A stretch of 64,000 nucleotides of DNA from Bacillus sp. KH172YL63 (lineage in GTDB: Bacteria; Bacillota; Bacilli; Bacillales; Bacillaceae_B), in the NCBI RefSeq assembly GCF_011398925.1, contig NZ_AP022842.1, positions 2,964,001 to 3,028,000 of the forward strand, given 5' to 3'. Below are positions 15,877 to 26,746 of this stretch, in pieces (within the stretch, counting starts at the first letter, position 1; each line of letters begins with the position of its first letter). Both the position numbers and the translations under genes were made by a program. The notes under the pieces are model-generated. The model was given only the letters and a program-made list of their open reading frames with translations. It made no database searches and was not told where the DNA came from.

Positions 15877-15934
15877 CTCTTTTCATGATTATTTTTTCTA
15901 CAAATTTCCACAAGAACCAAATGACTGGGTAAAT

Positions 15935-15963
15935 AAAAAAGCGGGCCCTCCAAGAGAACCCGC
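15935..15963 (-). terminator. Terminator of yrhC
   Basis: GCGGG (15941-15945) pairs with CCCGC (15959-15963), and six A residues precede it on the plus strand, giving a U-run on the minus strand. Confidence 0.75.
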
Positions 15964-15973
15964 CTACCTCAAA

Positions 15974-16207
15974 CTATTCATCTGCAGATTGCAGTGCTTT
16001 TTTATATTTGATCGCCTTTGTGAAAAATAGCAGTGACATTCCGAGCATCACGGTCGTTCCTGTCATGAGCGTGGCCACTTTTCCAGGTGTGACCGTTTCT
16101 GACGGTATAATGACCCCTAAATACATAAAGACGCTTAATGCAAGCAATGTAAAACCATATCGCTTGAAATCATCCACTTTGTGTTGAATGGTCCTTTTGT
16201 TCTTCAC
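15974..16207 (-). CDS. yrhC: YrhC, small membrane protein of the methionine-to-cysteine operon
   Basis: A 77-residue protein starting with GTG (16207), 6 nt after AGGTGA; the ATG two codons earlier touches that site. It begins (M)KNKRTIQHKVDDFKRYGF and has two hydrophobic segments (about residues 17-35 and 45-63). Length and position match B. subtilis YrhC, of unknown function. It lies 102 nt after mccB. Confidence 0.85.
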   Translation of the reverse strand: MKNKRTIQHKVDDFKRYGFTLLALSVFMYLGVIIPSETVTPGKVATLMTGTTVMLGMSLLFFTKAIKYKKALQSADE

Positions 16208-16309
16208 ATGCATTCACCTACTTTAGAACTAGTAAACTCTCATTCTATCGTAACATACGACACGAGGCCGGTGATCATGTAATAGATGGCAGCTCTGCCA
16301 CGGTTTCCT

Positions 16310-18372
<2,063 letters not shown>

Positions 18373-18392
18373 GAACCGTTCCCCCTTTATAT

Positions 18393-18485
18393 AAAAAACG
18401 ACCCATCAGCCAAGTCCCCTCAATGACGGAGTGTTCCTAAAAACACATCCAATATCAGTTGAAGAGAGGAAAAGGCGCATGGGTC
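18393..18485 (-). promoter_or_regulatory. Folded intergenic element between mtnN and mccA
   Basis: GACCCAT (18400-18406) and ATGGGTC (18479-18485) close the element. Inside are an imperfect second stem (CCCCTCAATG with CAGTTGAAGAGAGG) and a third, GTGTT/AACAC (18431-18435, 18442-18446). Six A residues at 18393-18398 place a U-run directly after the closing stem on the coding strand. This could be an intra-operon terminator or attenuator. It does not match SAM or T-box consensus features that I can recognize. Confidence 0.5.
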
Positions 18486-18502
18486 AGCTTTATTTCCTTC
18501 AA

Positions 18503-19195
18503 TTAGACAGACTTGACGATACTCATGACCATCTTAGCCGAGTGCAGTGCTGCCTTTTCTAAATATTGTTCGAATGAAAGATCTGATTCCTTACCGGCAA
18601 TATCCGAAAGTGAGCGGATGATAACAAATGGTACATTGAACTGATGTGCCACTTGGGCGATCGCCGCTGCTTCCATTTCAACTGCCTGTAAATCGATGAA
18701 TTTATCCCTGATCGCGTCGACACGAACCGGGTCATTCATGAATGAATCCCCTGTTGCAATCAATCCTGAAACAACCTGGGCATCACCGAGTTCCTTCACG
18801 CTGTTAATCGCCGTCTGCTTTAATTTCTCGTCTGCAATGAATGCAGCGGGCAGCTGTGGAACCTGACCATATTCGTAACCGAATGCCGTGACGTCCACAT
18901 CATGATGTCTCACTTCTGTGGAGATGACAACATCACCAACATTTAGAGAAGGATCGAATCCTCCTGCTGACCCTGTATTGATGATGCAATCCGGCTTATA
19001 TTGCTGCAGCAGGACTGCCGTCGACATAGCTGCATTCACTTTACCGATTCCTGAACGAAGTAAGATGACTTCTTTGTCACCCATCATACCACTTGTATAT
19101 TCACACCCTGCGATTGTCTCGACTGAAGGGTTTGAGATGTTCTCACGCAATAACGCTACTTCTTCTTCCATTGCTCCGATGATGGCGATTTTCAT
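18503..19195 (-). CDS. mtnN: 5'-methylthioadenosine/S-adenosylhomocysteine nucleosidase MtnN
   Basis: MtnN removes adenine from MTA and SAH. The SRH from SAH is turned into homocysteine for mccA. The 230-residue protein starts [16 protein letters not shown] and has [29 protein letters not shown] (catalytic-site Glu) and SLSDIAG, all standard for the family. It is 15 nt downstream of yrrT. Confidence 0.96.
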   Translation of the reverse strand: MKIAIIGAMEEEVALLRENISNPSVETIAGCEYTSGMMGDKEVILLRSGIGKVNAAMSTAVLLQQYKPDCIINTGSAGGFDPSLNVGDVVISTEVRHHDVDVTAFGYEYGQVPQLPAAFIADEKLKQTAINSVKELGDAQVVSGLIATGDSFMNDPVRVDAIRDKFIDLQAVEMEAAAIAQVAHQFNVPFVIIRSLSDIAGKESDLSFEQYLEKAALHSAKMVMSIVKSV

Positions 19196-19210
19196 TATTA
19201 AAACCTCTTT

Positions 19211-19849
19211 CTACTGTTTAGTCGCCTCCATGATCCACACAAAGTGATTCAGCTGCTGAAAATGAACCGTGAACCCATTCTCCTGCAATAATTTCTCCAA
19301 TACATCCAGGGTGGTATAATATTCACGTTTTAAATCTTCGGCAAGATTGTCATACTTTTTCATCATTGCTTGGGATATGGTGGCTTGATAGTGCTGCTCC
19401 GTCTCGAACATCGTATCAGCAAATACTATTTTACCACCTTGGGCAAGGAGCTTTCCATAGATGCCGAAAGCTTTTCCCTTTTCTTCATCCGTTAAATGAT
19501 GAAAGGCATAAGAACTGACGATCGTATCGGCCACTTCCTCTAAAGAGAAGTCCAGGAAATCACCGTCTTTGAACGTCACTTGTTCTCCGAGCTTCTGCAT
19601 CCCGATCGCCCTCATCTCTGGAGAAGGCTCAAACGGAACGACTTCCAATCCTGCTTCGAGTAACTTTTTCGTAAGGTTTCCTGTACCCGGCCCGAATTCT
19701 ACCACTCTTCCTTTTGACCTTGATACAACCTCTTCAAGTATGTTGTCATAATGTTCAAATACCGCCTGATATTCAACATCTTTCCCCGTCACCGTATCAT
19801 CATATGAATCTGCCCAATCCTGGAACAGTTCTAAAAATTCTCTTCCCAT
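19211..19849 (-). CDS. yrrT: SAM-dependent methyltransferase YrrT
   Basis: A class I methyltransferase of 212 residues with motif I VVEFGPGTGNLTKKLLEAG near residues 46-64 and the post-motif acidic site FEPSPEM. It is the first gene of the yrrT-mtnN-mccA-mccB-yrhC operon, as in B. subtilis. Its substrate is not known; its product SAH would feed straight into MtnN. An inverted repeat upstream may be the CymR site. Confidence 0.93.
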   Translation of the reverse strand: MGREFLELFQDWADSYDDTVTGKDVEYQAVFEHYDNILEEVVSRSKGRVVEFGPGTGNLTKKLLEAGLEVVPFEPSPEMRAIGMQKLGEQVTFKDGDFLDFSLEEVADTIVSSYAFHHLTDEEKGKAFGIYGKLLAQGGKIVFADTMFETEQHYQATISQAMMKKYDNLAEDLKREYYTTLDVLEKLLQENGFTVHFQQLNHFVWIMEATKQ

Positions 19850-19879
19850 CGGCTAACACCTCAGTTGCATTAAGTTTAT

Positions 19880-19904
19880 AATTCCTATAAACATAGTATG
19901 AATT
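19880..19904 (-). promoter_or_regulatory. Candidate CymR operator upstream of yrrT
   Basis: AATTC and GAATT flank a 15-bp AT-rich centre 30-55 bp upstream of the yrrT start; on the minus strand the site ends in TATAGGAATTATA. This resembles the ATAGGAATT-type half site reported for CymR in B. subtilis, where CymR represses this operon. CymR is encoded at 40.7 kb in this window. Confidence 0.5.
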
Positions 19905-20033
19905 AAAATTAAAACTGTTATTAAATTATCATATCCACTCAATTAATTCAACAAATAATAATTGTAAAAAGCGATACTTTACACTAAAATAGAGGATGCG
20001 ACGCTGCATTAAACGTAATAAAGGAGGGATATC

Positions 20034-20240
20034 ATGAATATTTCATTTGACCTGATTGAAGATAAAGTGGAATTTTTTGAAGCAGACAGTTTACGGACCC
20101 TTGAGAAGAAAGTAGATGAGCAGATTCAGCATAATAAAGCGATCATGCTCAGTGTCCATCATGTAAATCATGCGGTTTCCATCGATGAAAATGGAAGAAG
20201 ATTATATAGTGCGGTTGTTCATTTTAAAGTGAAGAAATGA
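20034..20240 (+). CDS. yrzA: YrzA, DUF2536 family protein
   Basis: A 68-residue protein beginning MNISFDLIEDKVEFFEA, then a short amphipathic helix (SLRTLEKKVDEQI), then VHHVNHAV and SAVVHFKVKK. It closely resembles B. subtilis YrzA of the DUF2536 family, whose function is unknown. AAAGGAGGG precedes the ATG. It is divergent from yrrT and monocistronic. Confidence 0.88.
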   Translation: MNISFDLIEDKVEFFEADSLRTLEKKVDEQIQHNKAIMLSVHHVNHAVSIDENGRRLYSAVVHFKVKK

Positions 20241-20245
20241 TAGGG

Positions 20246-20357
20246 AAGGCTGTTTTCTTAAACATTGTGGCTTTTAAACAAGCGAGATGCGGTTGATTTC
20301 CGCTACAGATGTTCACTTTAACGTCTAATAATAGCAACAATCTTTACGAAAACATGC
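20246..20357. repeat. MITE-like element with a shortened core (copy of the 48-kb element)
   Basis: The left arm GGCTGTTTTCTTAAACATTG (20248-20267) is the imperfect reverse complement of the right arm, which ends TTTACGAAAACATGCC (20342-20357). Between them is GGTTGATTTCCGCT (20291-20304), which is the end of the element at 48055-48228 read in reverse, then a short degenerate stretch. The roughly 120-bp core of the other copy is missing. Confidence 0.65.
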
Positions 20358-20426
20358 CAATAAAAAAGGCTGGACACTACGATACCCGCCTACTCAATCA
20401 AATGCTGGAACCTGGTAAATACAAGC

Positions 20427-20478
20427 AAAAAAAATCCGAGCGAATTAGATTTTCATGAAATCATTCGTTCGGATTTTT
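20427..20478. terminator. ATCCGAACGA-family hairpin, copy 3 (yrzA/yrrS junction)
   Basis: AAAAAAATCCGAGCGAATTAGA at the left pairs with TCATTCGTTCGGATTTTTC at the right with small mismatches. GGCTGG-type flanks on both sides (20368 and 20483-20510) can extend the pairing. Confidence 0.82.
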
Positions 20479-20550
20479 CTTTGGCTGGGCAACCTTTTGT
20501 TCCAGCCTTATTCTGCTATTTAATAGGCATATGTCTCGCCTCTTGGCGTT

Positions 20551-21246
20551 TTAGTCTTTATCGTTTTCTGTCAGCTCCTGGACTTTGGTCGGTTGCCAGC
20601 CTTGGCCATCGACCCATTGGAGGTAGACACGGTATGGTGTGCCGGTGTCTTTCGCGGTGACAGTCGCCATCGATCTTTGCGGACCGCCGTTTCCTGCGAT
20701 GAACCAAACGGTCATATTTTCTTCAGGAATCCCTGTTGCATAGGATGCGGCTTTCACCTTTTCGTTCCAGTCGACCGAACCGATCTCGTAGGAAGAAGCA
20801 TGTTCGCCTGACTGCTCTGTTCCGACTGGCTTCCAGTCTGGATGAATCAGTGTCTTTTCAACATTTGGTTCGTCACTGTCTTCGACCTTCAACTTACTGT
20901 CATCTTCTCCGTCCAGCGCGACTTCATCCTTCTTCTCGTCGGATTCATTTTGCTCTTGTTCATCTTCTTGCTTCTGTTCATCTTTCTTATCTTCGTCTGC
21001 CGGAACTTCTGAATCCCCGTTCTCCTCATCAGATCCAGACTGGTCATCGTTCGCTGTATCTTTCTTATTGGCATCCTTTGATTCTGTATGCTTCACATCA
21101 GTCGTTGCTTTTTCATTGTCACTGCCGAACAAGATTGTCCCGCCGACTGCCACAATCAACAGAAGTACGACTGCTATCATTATGTTCAGGATTTTATTTG
21201 TATTTTTTTTAGATCGTTTATCCAATCGAGATTGGTATTTCGCCAT
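20551..21246 (-). CDS. yrrS: YrrS, DUF1510 membrane-anchored protein
   Basis: A 231-residue protein. It has a short basic cytoplasmic N-terminus (MAKYQSRLDKRSKKN), one membrane span at about residues 20-42, a long low-complexity linker rich in Glu, Asp, Lys and Gln (about residues 45-130), and a C-terminal extracytoplasmic DUF1510 domain with SYEIGSVDW and YRVYLQWVDGQGW. It matches B. subtilis YrrS, encoded next to pbpI and expressed in the forespore. Its function is unknown; a role with PbpI in spore peptidoglycan has been suggested. Confidence 0.88.
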   Translation of the reverse strand: MAKYQSRLDKRSKKNTNKILNIMIAVVLLLIVAVGGTILFGSDNEKATTDVKHTESKDANKKDTANDDQSGSDEENGDSEVPADEDKKDEQKQEDEQEQNESDEKKDEVALDGEDDSKLKVEDSDEPNVEKTLIHPDWKPVGTEQSGEHASSYEIGSVDWNEKVKAASYATGIPEENMTVWFIAGNGGPQRSMATVTAKDTGTPYRVYLQWVDGQGWQPTKVQELTENDKD

Positions 21247-21362
21247 AGTGTTCCCTCCCTATTATGCTAAACATTTTAACATGATTGGAGGAAGAGAATA
21301 AAGCGAAACATTATGAATCCACTTCTGAATTGCAAGATAGGGAAAAAGGTCACGGCAGGCTG

Positions 21363-23108
21363 TCATCTGGTTTCGAACCGATAAACGGCATCCACACTGT
21401 CTTTATAAATCGGATAGATACCCCCTTCATCGATTGTCACATCCATGTTGACGGCCACCAGGGCATATTTCGGATTGTCGAAGGGAAAATAGCCTGCAAA
21501 CCATTTATTATATAATTCCTTCTTTCCCCGAAAGCTTCCAGTCTGCGCCGTGCCCGTCTTTCCTGCAACCGGATAGGCGGCTTGCTGGAGGTAGCCGGCC
21601 GTTCCCTCGGGTGATGCCACCACACCCCGCAAATATTGCTGAAGCTTCATGGCCGTGTAGGGAGTGATTGTTTCTCCTTCCAGCTTCTGTTTCGGAAATG
21701 AGAACATGTTTGTCCCGTTTTGATACTGAACGGAAGAAACGGCACTGACCTGGAACTTCTCTCCTCCCCTTGCAATCGTCGCCATCATGTTGGCGACGCC
21801 GAGGGGAGTGACCCTCACTTCCCTCTGGCCGATGCCTGTTTGAGAAACGTAATTGGGTTCTTCCCTTTCTTCATCCGTAGCAAAAACCCTTCCAGCATCG
21901 GATTGAAGCTGTGTGAAACCCTCATAATGGAACACATCCCCACTCCAGCCGATCTCACCTGTCAAGCCGAGCTTTTCTGCATACTCATCAAGCAGATGGT
22001 CATCCTTTTCAGTCAATTCCCTCGCCAGGTCTGCAAATGTGCGGTTACAGCTGACTGCGATGCTCTCTTTGATATTAATGTTCCCGTGGGGCTTTTCTGC
22101 CTGTTCCCCTCGGATATCTTCGTCGCAAGGAAACAGCCTGCTTTCATCGACCAGTCCTTCATCCATCGCGGCAGCGGCCACCATGGTCTTGAACACCGAG
22201 CCTGGGATCAACGCCTTTAACATGTAATTTGTCGCCCCTCCGCTGAAAGGGTCCCTGCTTTTCATGACTGGCCTCGATACACTTGCGACGACCTCACTTT
22301 TTTCAATGTCCAAAAGAAGAAGGCCGCCTTTTTTCATCTGATAAGTGTCTGCCACTTCTTCCAATGACTGCTGAAGTCCGGCATCGATCGTTGTTTTCAC
22401 ATTAAGGGGATAAAAAGGGTTGGCCGGTGCCAGATACTTTACATCCACCCCGAACAGCGGTCCTCCGAGGGCGTCCACGTGATAGATCAGCTTGGCCTCC
22501 TCTTCTGCCACAAGCCATTCATCAAAGTTCTCCTGCAGCCCCGATACCCCGATCTTCTGATTGGCACCCTTGACTCTTTCAGGGTACCGTTGGTGGAATA
22601 CCTCTGCATTTTCTCCCGTCACGCCGATCAACTGCGATGCCAATACATCACCGCTTTTATACTTTTTGGTCAGCGCGAACACCCCCTGGATTTCGAGGGA
22701 GGTGATGTCGTTCATCTGATGTTCAGACAGCTGCAGCGGTTCACGTCCGCCGAACACGATCGGCCCCTTTGCTTCTTCAAGCTTGGCAAGAATCGTAGCA
22801 GGCGGTATATGAAGAATATCCGCAACCTTTTCCACCGGCCAAGCTGTATGTTGAAGAAATGGAAACAGGACCAGTATATTTTTTTCGGTGAACGTGAGGG
22901 GCTTTCCGTTCCTGTCCAGGAATTCCCCCCTCCCTTCATCGATCACCAGTTGTTGGGTCCGTTGGGAAACACTTTCTTCCAGGAGATTGATTTGATGTTT
23001 CGAGTAAGATTCGGTTTGGAATAATTGCAGCTGCATCAATCTTGCACAAAGGACACCGAGAGAGAGCAATAGGACGATGCTGAGCATCCTGATTCGTTTC
23101 CGTTTCAT
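21363..23108 (-). CDS. pbpI: Class B penicillin-binding protein PbpI (YrrR)
   Basis: A peptidoglycan transpeptidase active in sporulation. The 581-residue protein has an N-terminal anchor (residues 8-24), a PBP dimerization domain and a transpeptidase domain. The catalytic motifs are SVFK (S304-K307), SCN (353-355) and KTG (517-519). ATG 23108 is chosen because GAGGTG lies 7 nt upstream; a longer frame to 23165 runs into the greA terminator. In B. subtilis pbpI is sigma-F controlled; no promoter was identified here. Confidence 0.92.
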   Translation of the reverse strand: MKRKRIRMLSIVLLLSLGVLCARLMQLQLFQTESYSKHQINLLEESVSQRTQQLVIDEGRGEFLDRNGKPLTFTEKNILVLFPFLQHTAWPVEKVADILHIPPATILAKLEEAKGPIVFGGREPLQLSEHQMNDITSLEIQGVFALTKKYKSGDVLASQLIGVTGENAEVFHQRYPERVKGANQKIGVSGLQENFDEWLVAEEEAKLIYHVDALGGPLFGVDVKYLAPANPFYPLNVKTTIDAGLQQSLEEVADTYQMKKGGLLLLDIEKSEVVASVSRPVMKSRDPFSGGATNYMLKALIPGSVFKTMVAAAAMDEGLVDESRLFPCDEDIRGEQAEKPHGNINIKESIAVSCNRTFADLARELTEKDDHLLDEYAEKLGLTGEIGWSGDVFHYEGFTQLQSDAGRVFATDEEREEPNYVSQTGIGQREVRVTPLGVANMMATIARGGEKFQVSAVSSVQYQNGTNMFSFPKQKLEGETITPYTAMKLQQYLRGVVASPEGTAGYLQQAAYPVAGKTGTAQTGSFRGKKELYNKWFAGYFPFDNPKYALVAVNMDVTIDEGGIYPIYKDSVDAVYRFETR

Positions 23109-23165
23109 TTTGTCACCTCGTCCCCATTGTTGACGAGTTTCAGGCAAAATAACCGGTTCCTGCAT

Positions 23166-23200
23166 AAAAAAGAAGGGGCTCGATGATTCGAGCCCCTTCT
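23166..23200 (-). terminator. Terminator of greA
   Basis: AGAAGGGGCTCG (23171-23182) pairs with CGAGCCCCTTCT (23189-23200), 12 bp, with A residues at 23166-23170 giving a minus-strand U-run. Confidence 0.9.
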
Positions 23201-23207
23201 TAAGAGA

Positions 23208-23684
23208 TCAGCTTACTTCTACAATTTTAACGCTCATTTCCCCGCCTGGAGTCTGAACATTCACCTCTGCACCGACTTTGTGGCCAAGAAGGCTTTTGGC
23301 GATCGGTGAGTCATTTGAAATCTTCCCTTCAAATGGATCTGCCTCTGCAGAGCCCACAATCGTGTACGTTTCTTTATCACCGTCAGGAAGTTCGATGAAC
23401 GTCACTTTTTTACCTAATTGCACTGTATCTGAATTCATATCATCTTCTTGAATGATCTTCGCATTGCGGATCATATTCTCAAGGGTTGAAATGCGTCCCT
23501 CAACGAATGCCTGCTCATCTTTCGCCGCATCGTACTCTGAGTTCTCGGAAAGATCGCCGAAGCTTCGAGCAATTTTAATGCGCTCAACCACTTCTTTACG
23601 TTTAACCGTTTTCAGGTTTTCCAGTTCTTTTTCTAATTTCTCTTTTCCTTCTGCTGTCATAGGAAATACTTTTTCTGTACTCAT
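23208..23684 (-). CDS. greA: Transcription elongation factor GreA
   Basis: GreA rescues backtracked RNA polymerase by stimulating RNA cleavage. The 158-residue protein has the N-terminal coiled coil (about residues 1-75, including the tip acidic region [13 protein letters not shown]) and the C-terminal FKBP-like domain ([21 protein letters not shown]). ATG 23684 is chosen over an upstream GTG that overlaps the AAAGGAG site. Length matches B. subtilis GreA (157). Confidence 0.96.
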   Translation of the reverse strand: MSTEKVFPMTAEGKEKLEKELENLKTVKRKEVVERIKIARSFGDLSENSEYDAAKDEQAFVEGRISTLENMIRNAKIIQEDDMNSDTVQLGKKVTFIELPDGDKETYTIVGSAEADPFEGKISNDSPIAKSLLGHKVGAEVNVQTPGGEMSVKIVEVS

Positions 23685-23763
23685 GACCCTCTTCACTCCT
23701 TTTCTATCTAAGAGCTTCCCCGCGCTCCTTATGTAACAATTGTATGGCTATTTATGTAAAGGC

Positions 23764-23801
23764 AGGGAATGAAGGGAGAATTTCTTCTCACTCCATTCCC
23801 T
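23764..23801. terminator. Inverted repeat between udk and greA
   Basis: AGGGAATGAAGGGAGAA (23764-23780) pairs with TTCTCACTCCATTCCCT (23785-23801) with few mismatches. The following T-runs are weak, so termination is likely but not certain. Confidence 0.55.
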
Positions 23802-23860
23802 TCTTCTTTACAATGTGGGAAATATCATCTCGCCTATATGTCTTTATCTATGCTATCGTA

Positions 23861-24496
23861 TTACAAAAATGACTTTTGTTCAAGAATTGTTTGAATTTTT
23901 GTTACCATTAAATCGATTGCAACATGATTGTGTCCACCTTCAGGGATGATCACATCTGCATATCGTTTCGTCGGTTCGATGAACTGATTGTGCATCGGAC
24001 GGACGACCGTGATGTATTGATCGATGACCGAGTCAATGGAGCGGCCCCGTTCTTTAATATCGCGAAGCATCCTTCTGATGATGCGAAGATCGGCATCGGT
24101 ATCTACATATAGCTTGATATCCATTAAGTTACGCAATCTTTCATCTTCTAATACTAAAATTCCTTCTAAAATGATCACATCTTTCGGTTCCACGAGAATC
24201 GTGTCCTCAGATCGTGTATGCATTTTATAATCATAAACCGGCTTATTGACGGATTGATGACCTAACAGCTCATGTAAATGTTCGATCAGAAGATCATTGT
24301 CAAAAGCTAATGGATGATCATAATTTGTTTTCAAGCGTTCCTCAAATGGTAGATTCGATTGATCTTTATAATAATAGTCTTGTTGCAGCATAAGAATGGA
24401 ATGACCTTGGAATTGCTCATAAATCGCTTTGGTCACACTCGTTTTTCCTGAGCCGGATCCTCCTGCTACACCAATTACAACGGGTTTCTGCTTCAT
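23861..24496 (-). CDS. udk: Uridine kinase Udk
   Basis: Udk phosphorylates uridine and cytidine for nucleotide salvage. The 211-residue protein has the Walker A motif [17 protein letters not shown] at residues 9-25, [15 protein letters not shown] and the lid segment [15 protein letters not shown]. It lies 5 nt downstream of trhP2, so it is probably part of the trmR-trhP1-trhP2-udk operon. Confidence 0.96.
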   Translation of the reverse strand: MKQKPVVIGVAGGSGSGKTSVTKAIYEQFQGHSILMLQQDYYYKDQSNLPFEERLKTNYDHPLAFDNDLLIEHLHELLGHQSVNKPVYDYKMHTRSEDTILVEPKDVIILEGILVLEDERLRNLMDIKLYVDTDADLRIIRRMLRDIKERGRSIDSVIDQYITVVRPMHNQFIEPTKRYADVIIPEGGHNHVAIDLMVTKIQTILEQKSFL

Positions 24497-24501
24497 AAGT
24501 A

Positions 24502-25779
24502 TTACGTGTTCTCCTTTCGCATCATGTTATCAGGATAGACTCGCTGATGAACTTTGAATTTCACAATTTGTAATGGGTGGCGGGCAACGTCTAGCTCATT
24601 CCCTTTTTCATCCCACATCTTCTCGATCACCTGGGTGAAGTTTGTAATTTCCGGACCGAAGAATTCCACTTCCTGTCCAGTCTTGAAATGGTTCCTTTGT
24701 TGCAATGTGACGATTTGTGTGTCTTCGTCATAATCCAGGACAAGCCCGACAAATTCAAAATTTGTATTTTTCTTGTTGTGGACACCGAACATCTGCTCTT
24801 TGAAGCCAGGTACTCCTTCAAAAAATGCAGGGGCAGTGTCACGGTTGGCACATTTTTCGAGCTCATCCAGCCATTCCTGCTGAATTTTGAATGAGTCGGG
24901 GTCTTTGCAGTATTCATCAATCACTTTACGGTATACGCTCACAACAGTGGCTACATAGTGTATGGACTTCATCCGACCCTCAATTTTCAAGCTGTCGATG
25001 CCAAGCTCAATCATCCTCGGGATCGATTCCACAAGCTTCAGATCTTTCGGGCTCATGGCGAAAGGTGCATCCCCATTATCATAAAGTGGATTTTCCTTTC
25101 CTCCGTCCACTTCATACAAATCATAATCCCAGCGGCAGGATTGACAGCAGCCGCCGCGATTAGAGTCACGGGCCGTCATATGGTTGCTTAACGTACATCT
25201 GCCTGAATAAGCGATGCACATGGCACCATGGATGAACGTTTCGATCTCAATATCGACCTTTTCTTTCATTTCACGGATGTCATCAGCGCTTGCTTCACGG
25301 GCAAGCACCACACGGTCCAGCCCTTCTTCTTTCCAGAATTGAACGGCCTTCCAGTTAGACAGGGATTGCTGTGTGCTTAAGTGGACCTCCACATTCGGCG
25401 CAACCCGTCTGCACGTTTCAATGATGAGCGGGTCTGCGACAATGATGCCTGCAACTCCCGCTTCCTGCAGTCCACGGAGATAGTCTTCCAGGCCATCCAT
25501 GTTTTCATTATGGGCATAGATGTTTGTCGTCACATAAATTTTTGCACCGTATCCCTTCGCAAACTCCACTCCCTCTTTCATTTGTTCAAGGGTGAAGTTT
25601 CCTGCATTGGATCTGAGGCCGTATTCCTGCCCTCCAATATAGACGGCATCCGCCCCGTAATGGACAGCGATTTTCAGTTTTTCCAGATTACCGGCCGGGG
25701 CCAGTAACTCAGGTTTCTTCACAATGACACGCTTTCCGTCTACGATATCAGATATCGGTTTTTTCATAACCGTGGTCAT
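24502..25779 (-). CDS. trhP2: tRNA hydroxylation protein TrhP2 (YrrO), peptidase U32 family
   Basis: With TrhP1 it makes 5-hydroxyuridine at the wobble position of tRNA, using prephenate (established in B. subtilis and E. coli). The 425-residue protein has a U32 TIM-barrel core ([15 protein letters not shown] near residue 21), the conserved cysteine cluster CTLSN and GGCCQSC (about residues 195-215) likely to hold an Fe-S cluster, and a C-terminal beta domain. GGAGGAG lies 5-6 nt before ATG 25779. Confidence 0.92.
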   Translation of the reverse strand: MTTVMKKPISDIVDGKRVIVKKPELLAPAGNLEKLKIAVHYGADAVYIGGQEYGLRSNAGNFTLEQMKEGVEFAKGYGAKIYVTTNIYAHNENMDGLEDYLRGLQEAGVAGIIVADPLIIETCRRVAPNVEVHLSTQQSLSNWKAVQFWKEEGLDRVVLAREASADDIREMKEKVDIEIETFIHGAMCIAYSGRCTLSNHMTARDSNRGGCCQSCRWDYDLYEVDGGKENPLYDNGDAPFAMSPKDLKLVESIPRMIELGIDSLKIEGRMKSIHYVATVVSVYRKVIDEYCKDPDSFKIQQEWLDELEKCANRDTAPAFFEGVPGFKEQMFGVHNKKNTNFEFVGLVLDYDEDTQIVTLQQRNHFKTGQEVEFFGPEITNFTQVIEKMWDEKGNELDVARHPLQIVKFKVHQRVYPDNMMRKENT

Positions 25780-25816
25780 CGTAACTCCTCCGTTCCAATC
25801 GATCTTCTTTCAGCGT

Positions 25817-26746
25817 TTAATATACAGTCTCTTTAAAGAAAAACCCGGTATCGAGGGGACGATTTTCCGGCTGCAAGCTTTTCGCTTCCTCGAGGAATTC
25901 GTCTTTTCTTTCTTCATATTGATCTTCGTCTTCCACATAAAGATCGATGGCTTTGCGATATAACTTCGTTGTTTCAAGGATGTAGTCTGATGACTTCATC
26001 ACCCCGTCGATTTTGAATGAATCGACTCCCGCATCGATCATATCGCCAAGCTCGTCCACGATGCACATATCGTTAGGGCTCATGATATGGGTACCGTTCC
26101 CATCTTCATAAATAGGATATTTATTATGACGTTCTTCGTCATGAAGGAACATATTCTTCTGTTCTTTGCGGTTTTCGATTTCCATTGCCTTGCCTCTGTA
26201 TTCGAAGTAATTACCGAGCAGAGATCGCTTGGATTGGAACATGCAGGTCATGCCGTGGACTTGCACTTCAATTTCCACCTCGGCATTTTCTTTCATTTCC
26301 ACAATCGTATCCATACTTAATTCCCTGGCCAACACGGCACGTTTCGCACCTTTTCTTCCCCAGTAATTACACGTATACCAATTGGTTGCCGTCGTTTCTG
26401 TATTCCAATGAAGCTTCATGGAAGGCGCAGCTTCTCTCGCAGCCATCAGTACGGCAGGATCTCCGAATACGATCGCATCGGCCCCGGCTTGTTGAAGGAA
26501 TGAAATATACCCGTCAAGCTCAGCAATTTTATCATTATGAAAAAGGGCATTCATGGCCACATACACTTTTTTGTCATGTTTATGGGCAAGCGCAATCGCC
26601 TCTTTGACTTCTTCTCTGGAGAATTCTCCGGCGAGTCTCAGCCCGTAGCGTTCTTCACCGATCATGAATGCATCTGCCCCTGCTGCAGCCAATGGCTCAA
26701 TATCTGAGACAGCAAGTGGGGTTACAAGCAATTCCGGCTTTTTCAT
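25817..26746 (-). CDS. trhP1: tRNA hydroxylation protein TrhP1 (YrrN), peptidase U32 family
   Basis: The partner of TrhP2. The 309-residue protein carries the U32 core KKPELLVTPLAVSDIEPL and HGMTCMFQSKRSLLGN, ending soon after the U32 domain, so it is shorter than TrhP2 and has fewer cysteines. In B. subtilis YrrN and YrrO act together. The start overlaps the end of trmR by 4 nt. Confidence 0.9.
   Translation of the reverse strand: MKKPELLVTPLAVSDIEPLAAAGADAFMIGEERYGLRLAGEFSREEVKEAIALAHKHDKKVYVAMNALFHNDKIAELDGYISFLQQAGADAIVFGDPAVLMAAREAAPSMKLHWNTETTATNWYTCNYWGRKGAKRAVLARELSMDTIVEMKENAEVEIEVQVHGMTCMFQSKRSLLGNYFEYRGKAMEIENRKEQKNMFLHDEERHNKYPIYEDGNGTHIMSPNDMCIVDELGDMIDAGVDSFKIDGVMKSSDYILETTKLYRKAIDLYVEDEDQYEERKDEFLEEAKSLQPENRPLDTGFFFKETVY

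Noticed and set aside
14750..16213. Remnant of a skin-like prophage near sigK
   Set aside because: No recombinase or phage gene is present; only very small ORFs and terminators are seen.
20736..21212. 158-codon plus-strand frame opposite yrrS
   Set aside because: It mirrors the low-complexity Glu/Lys linker of YrrS; its Arg/Ser/His-rich product is an artefact.
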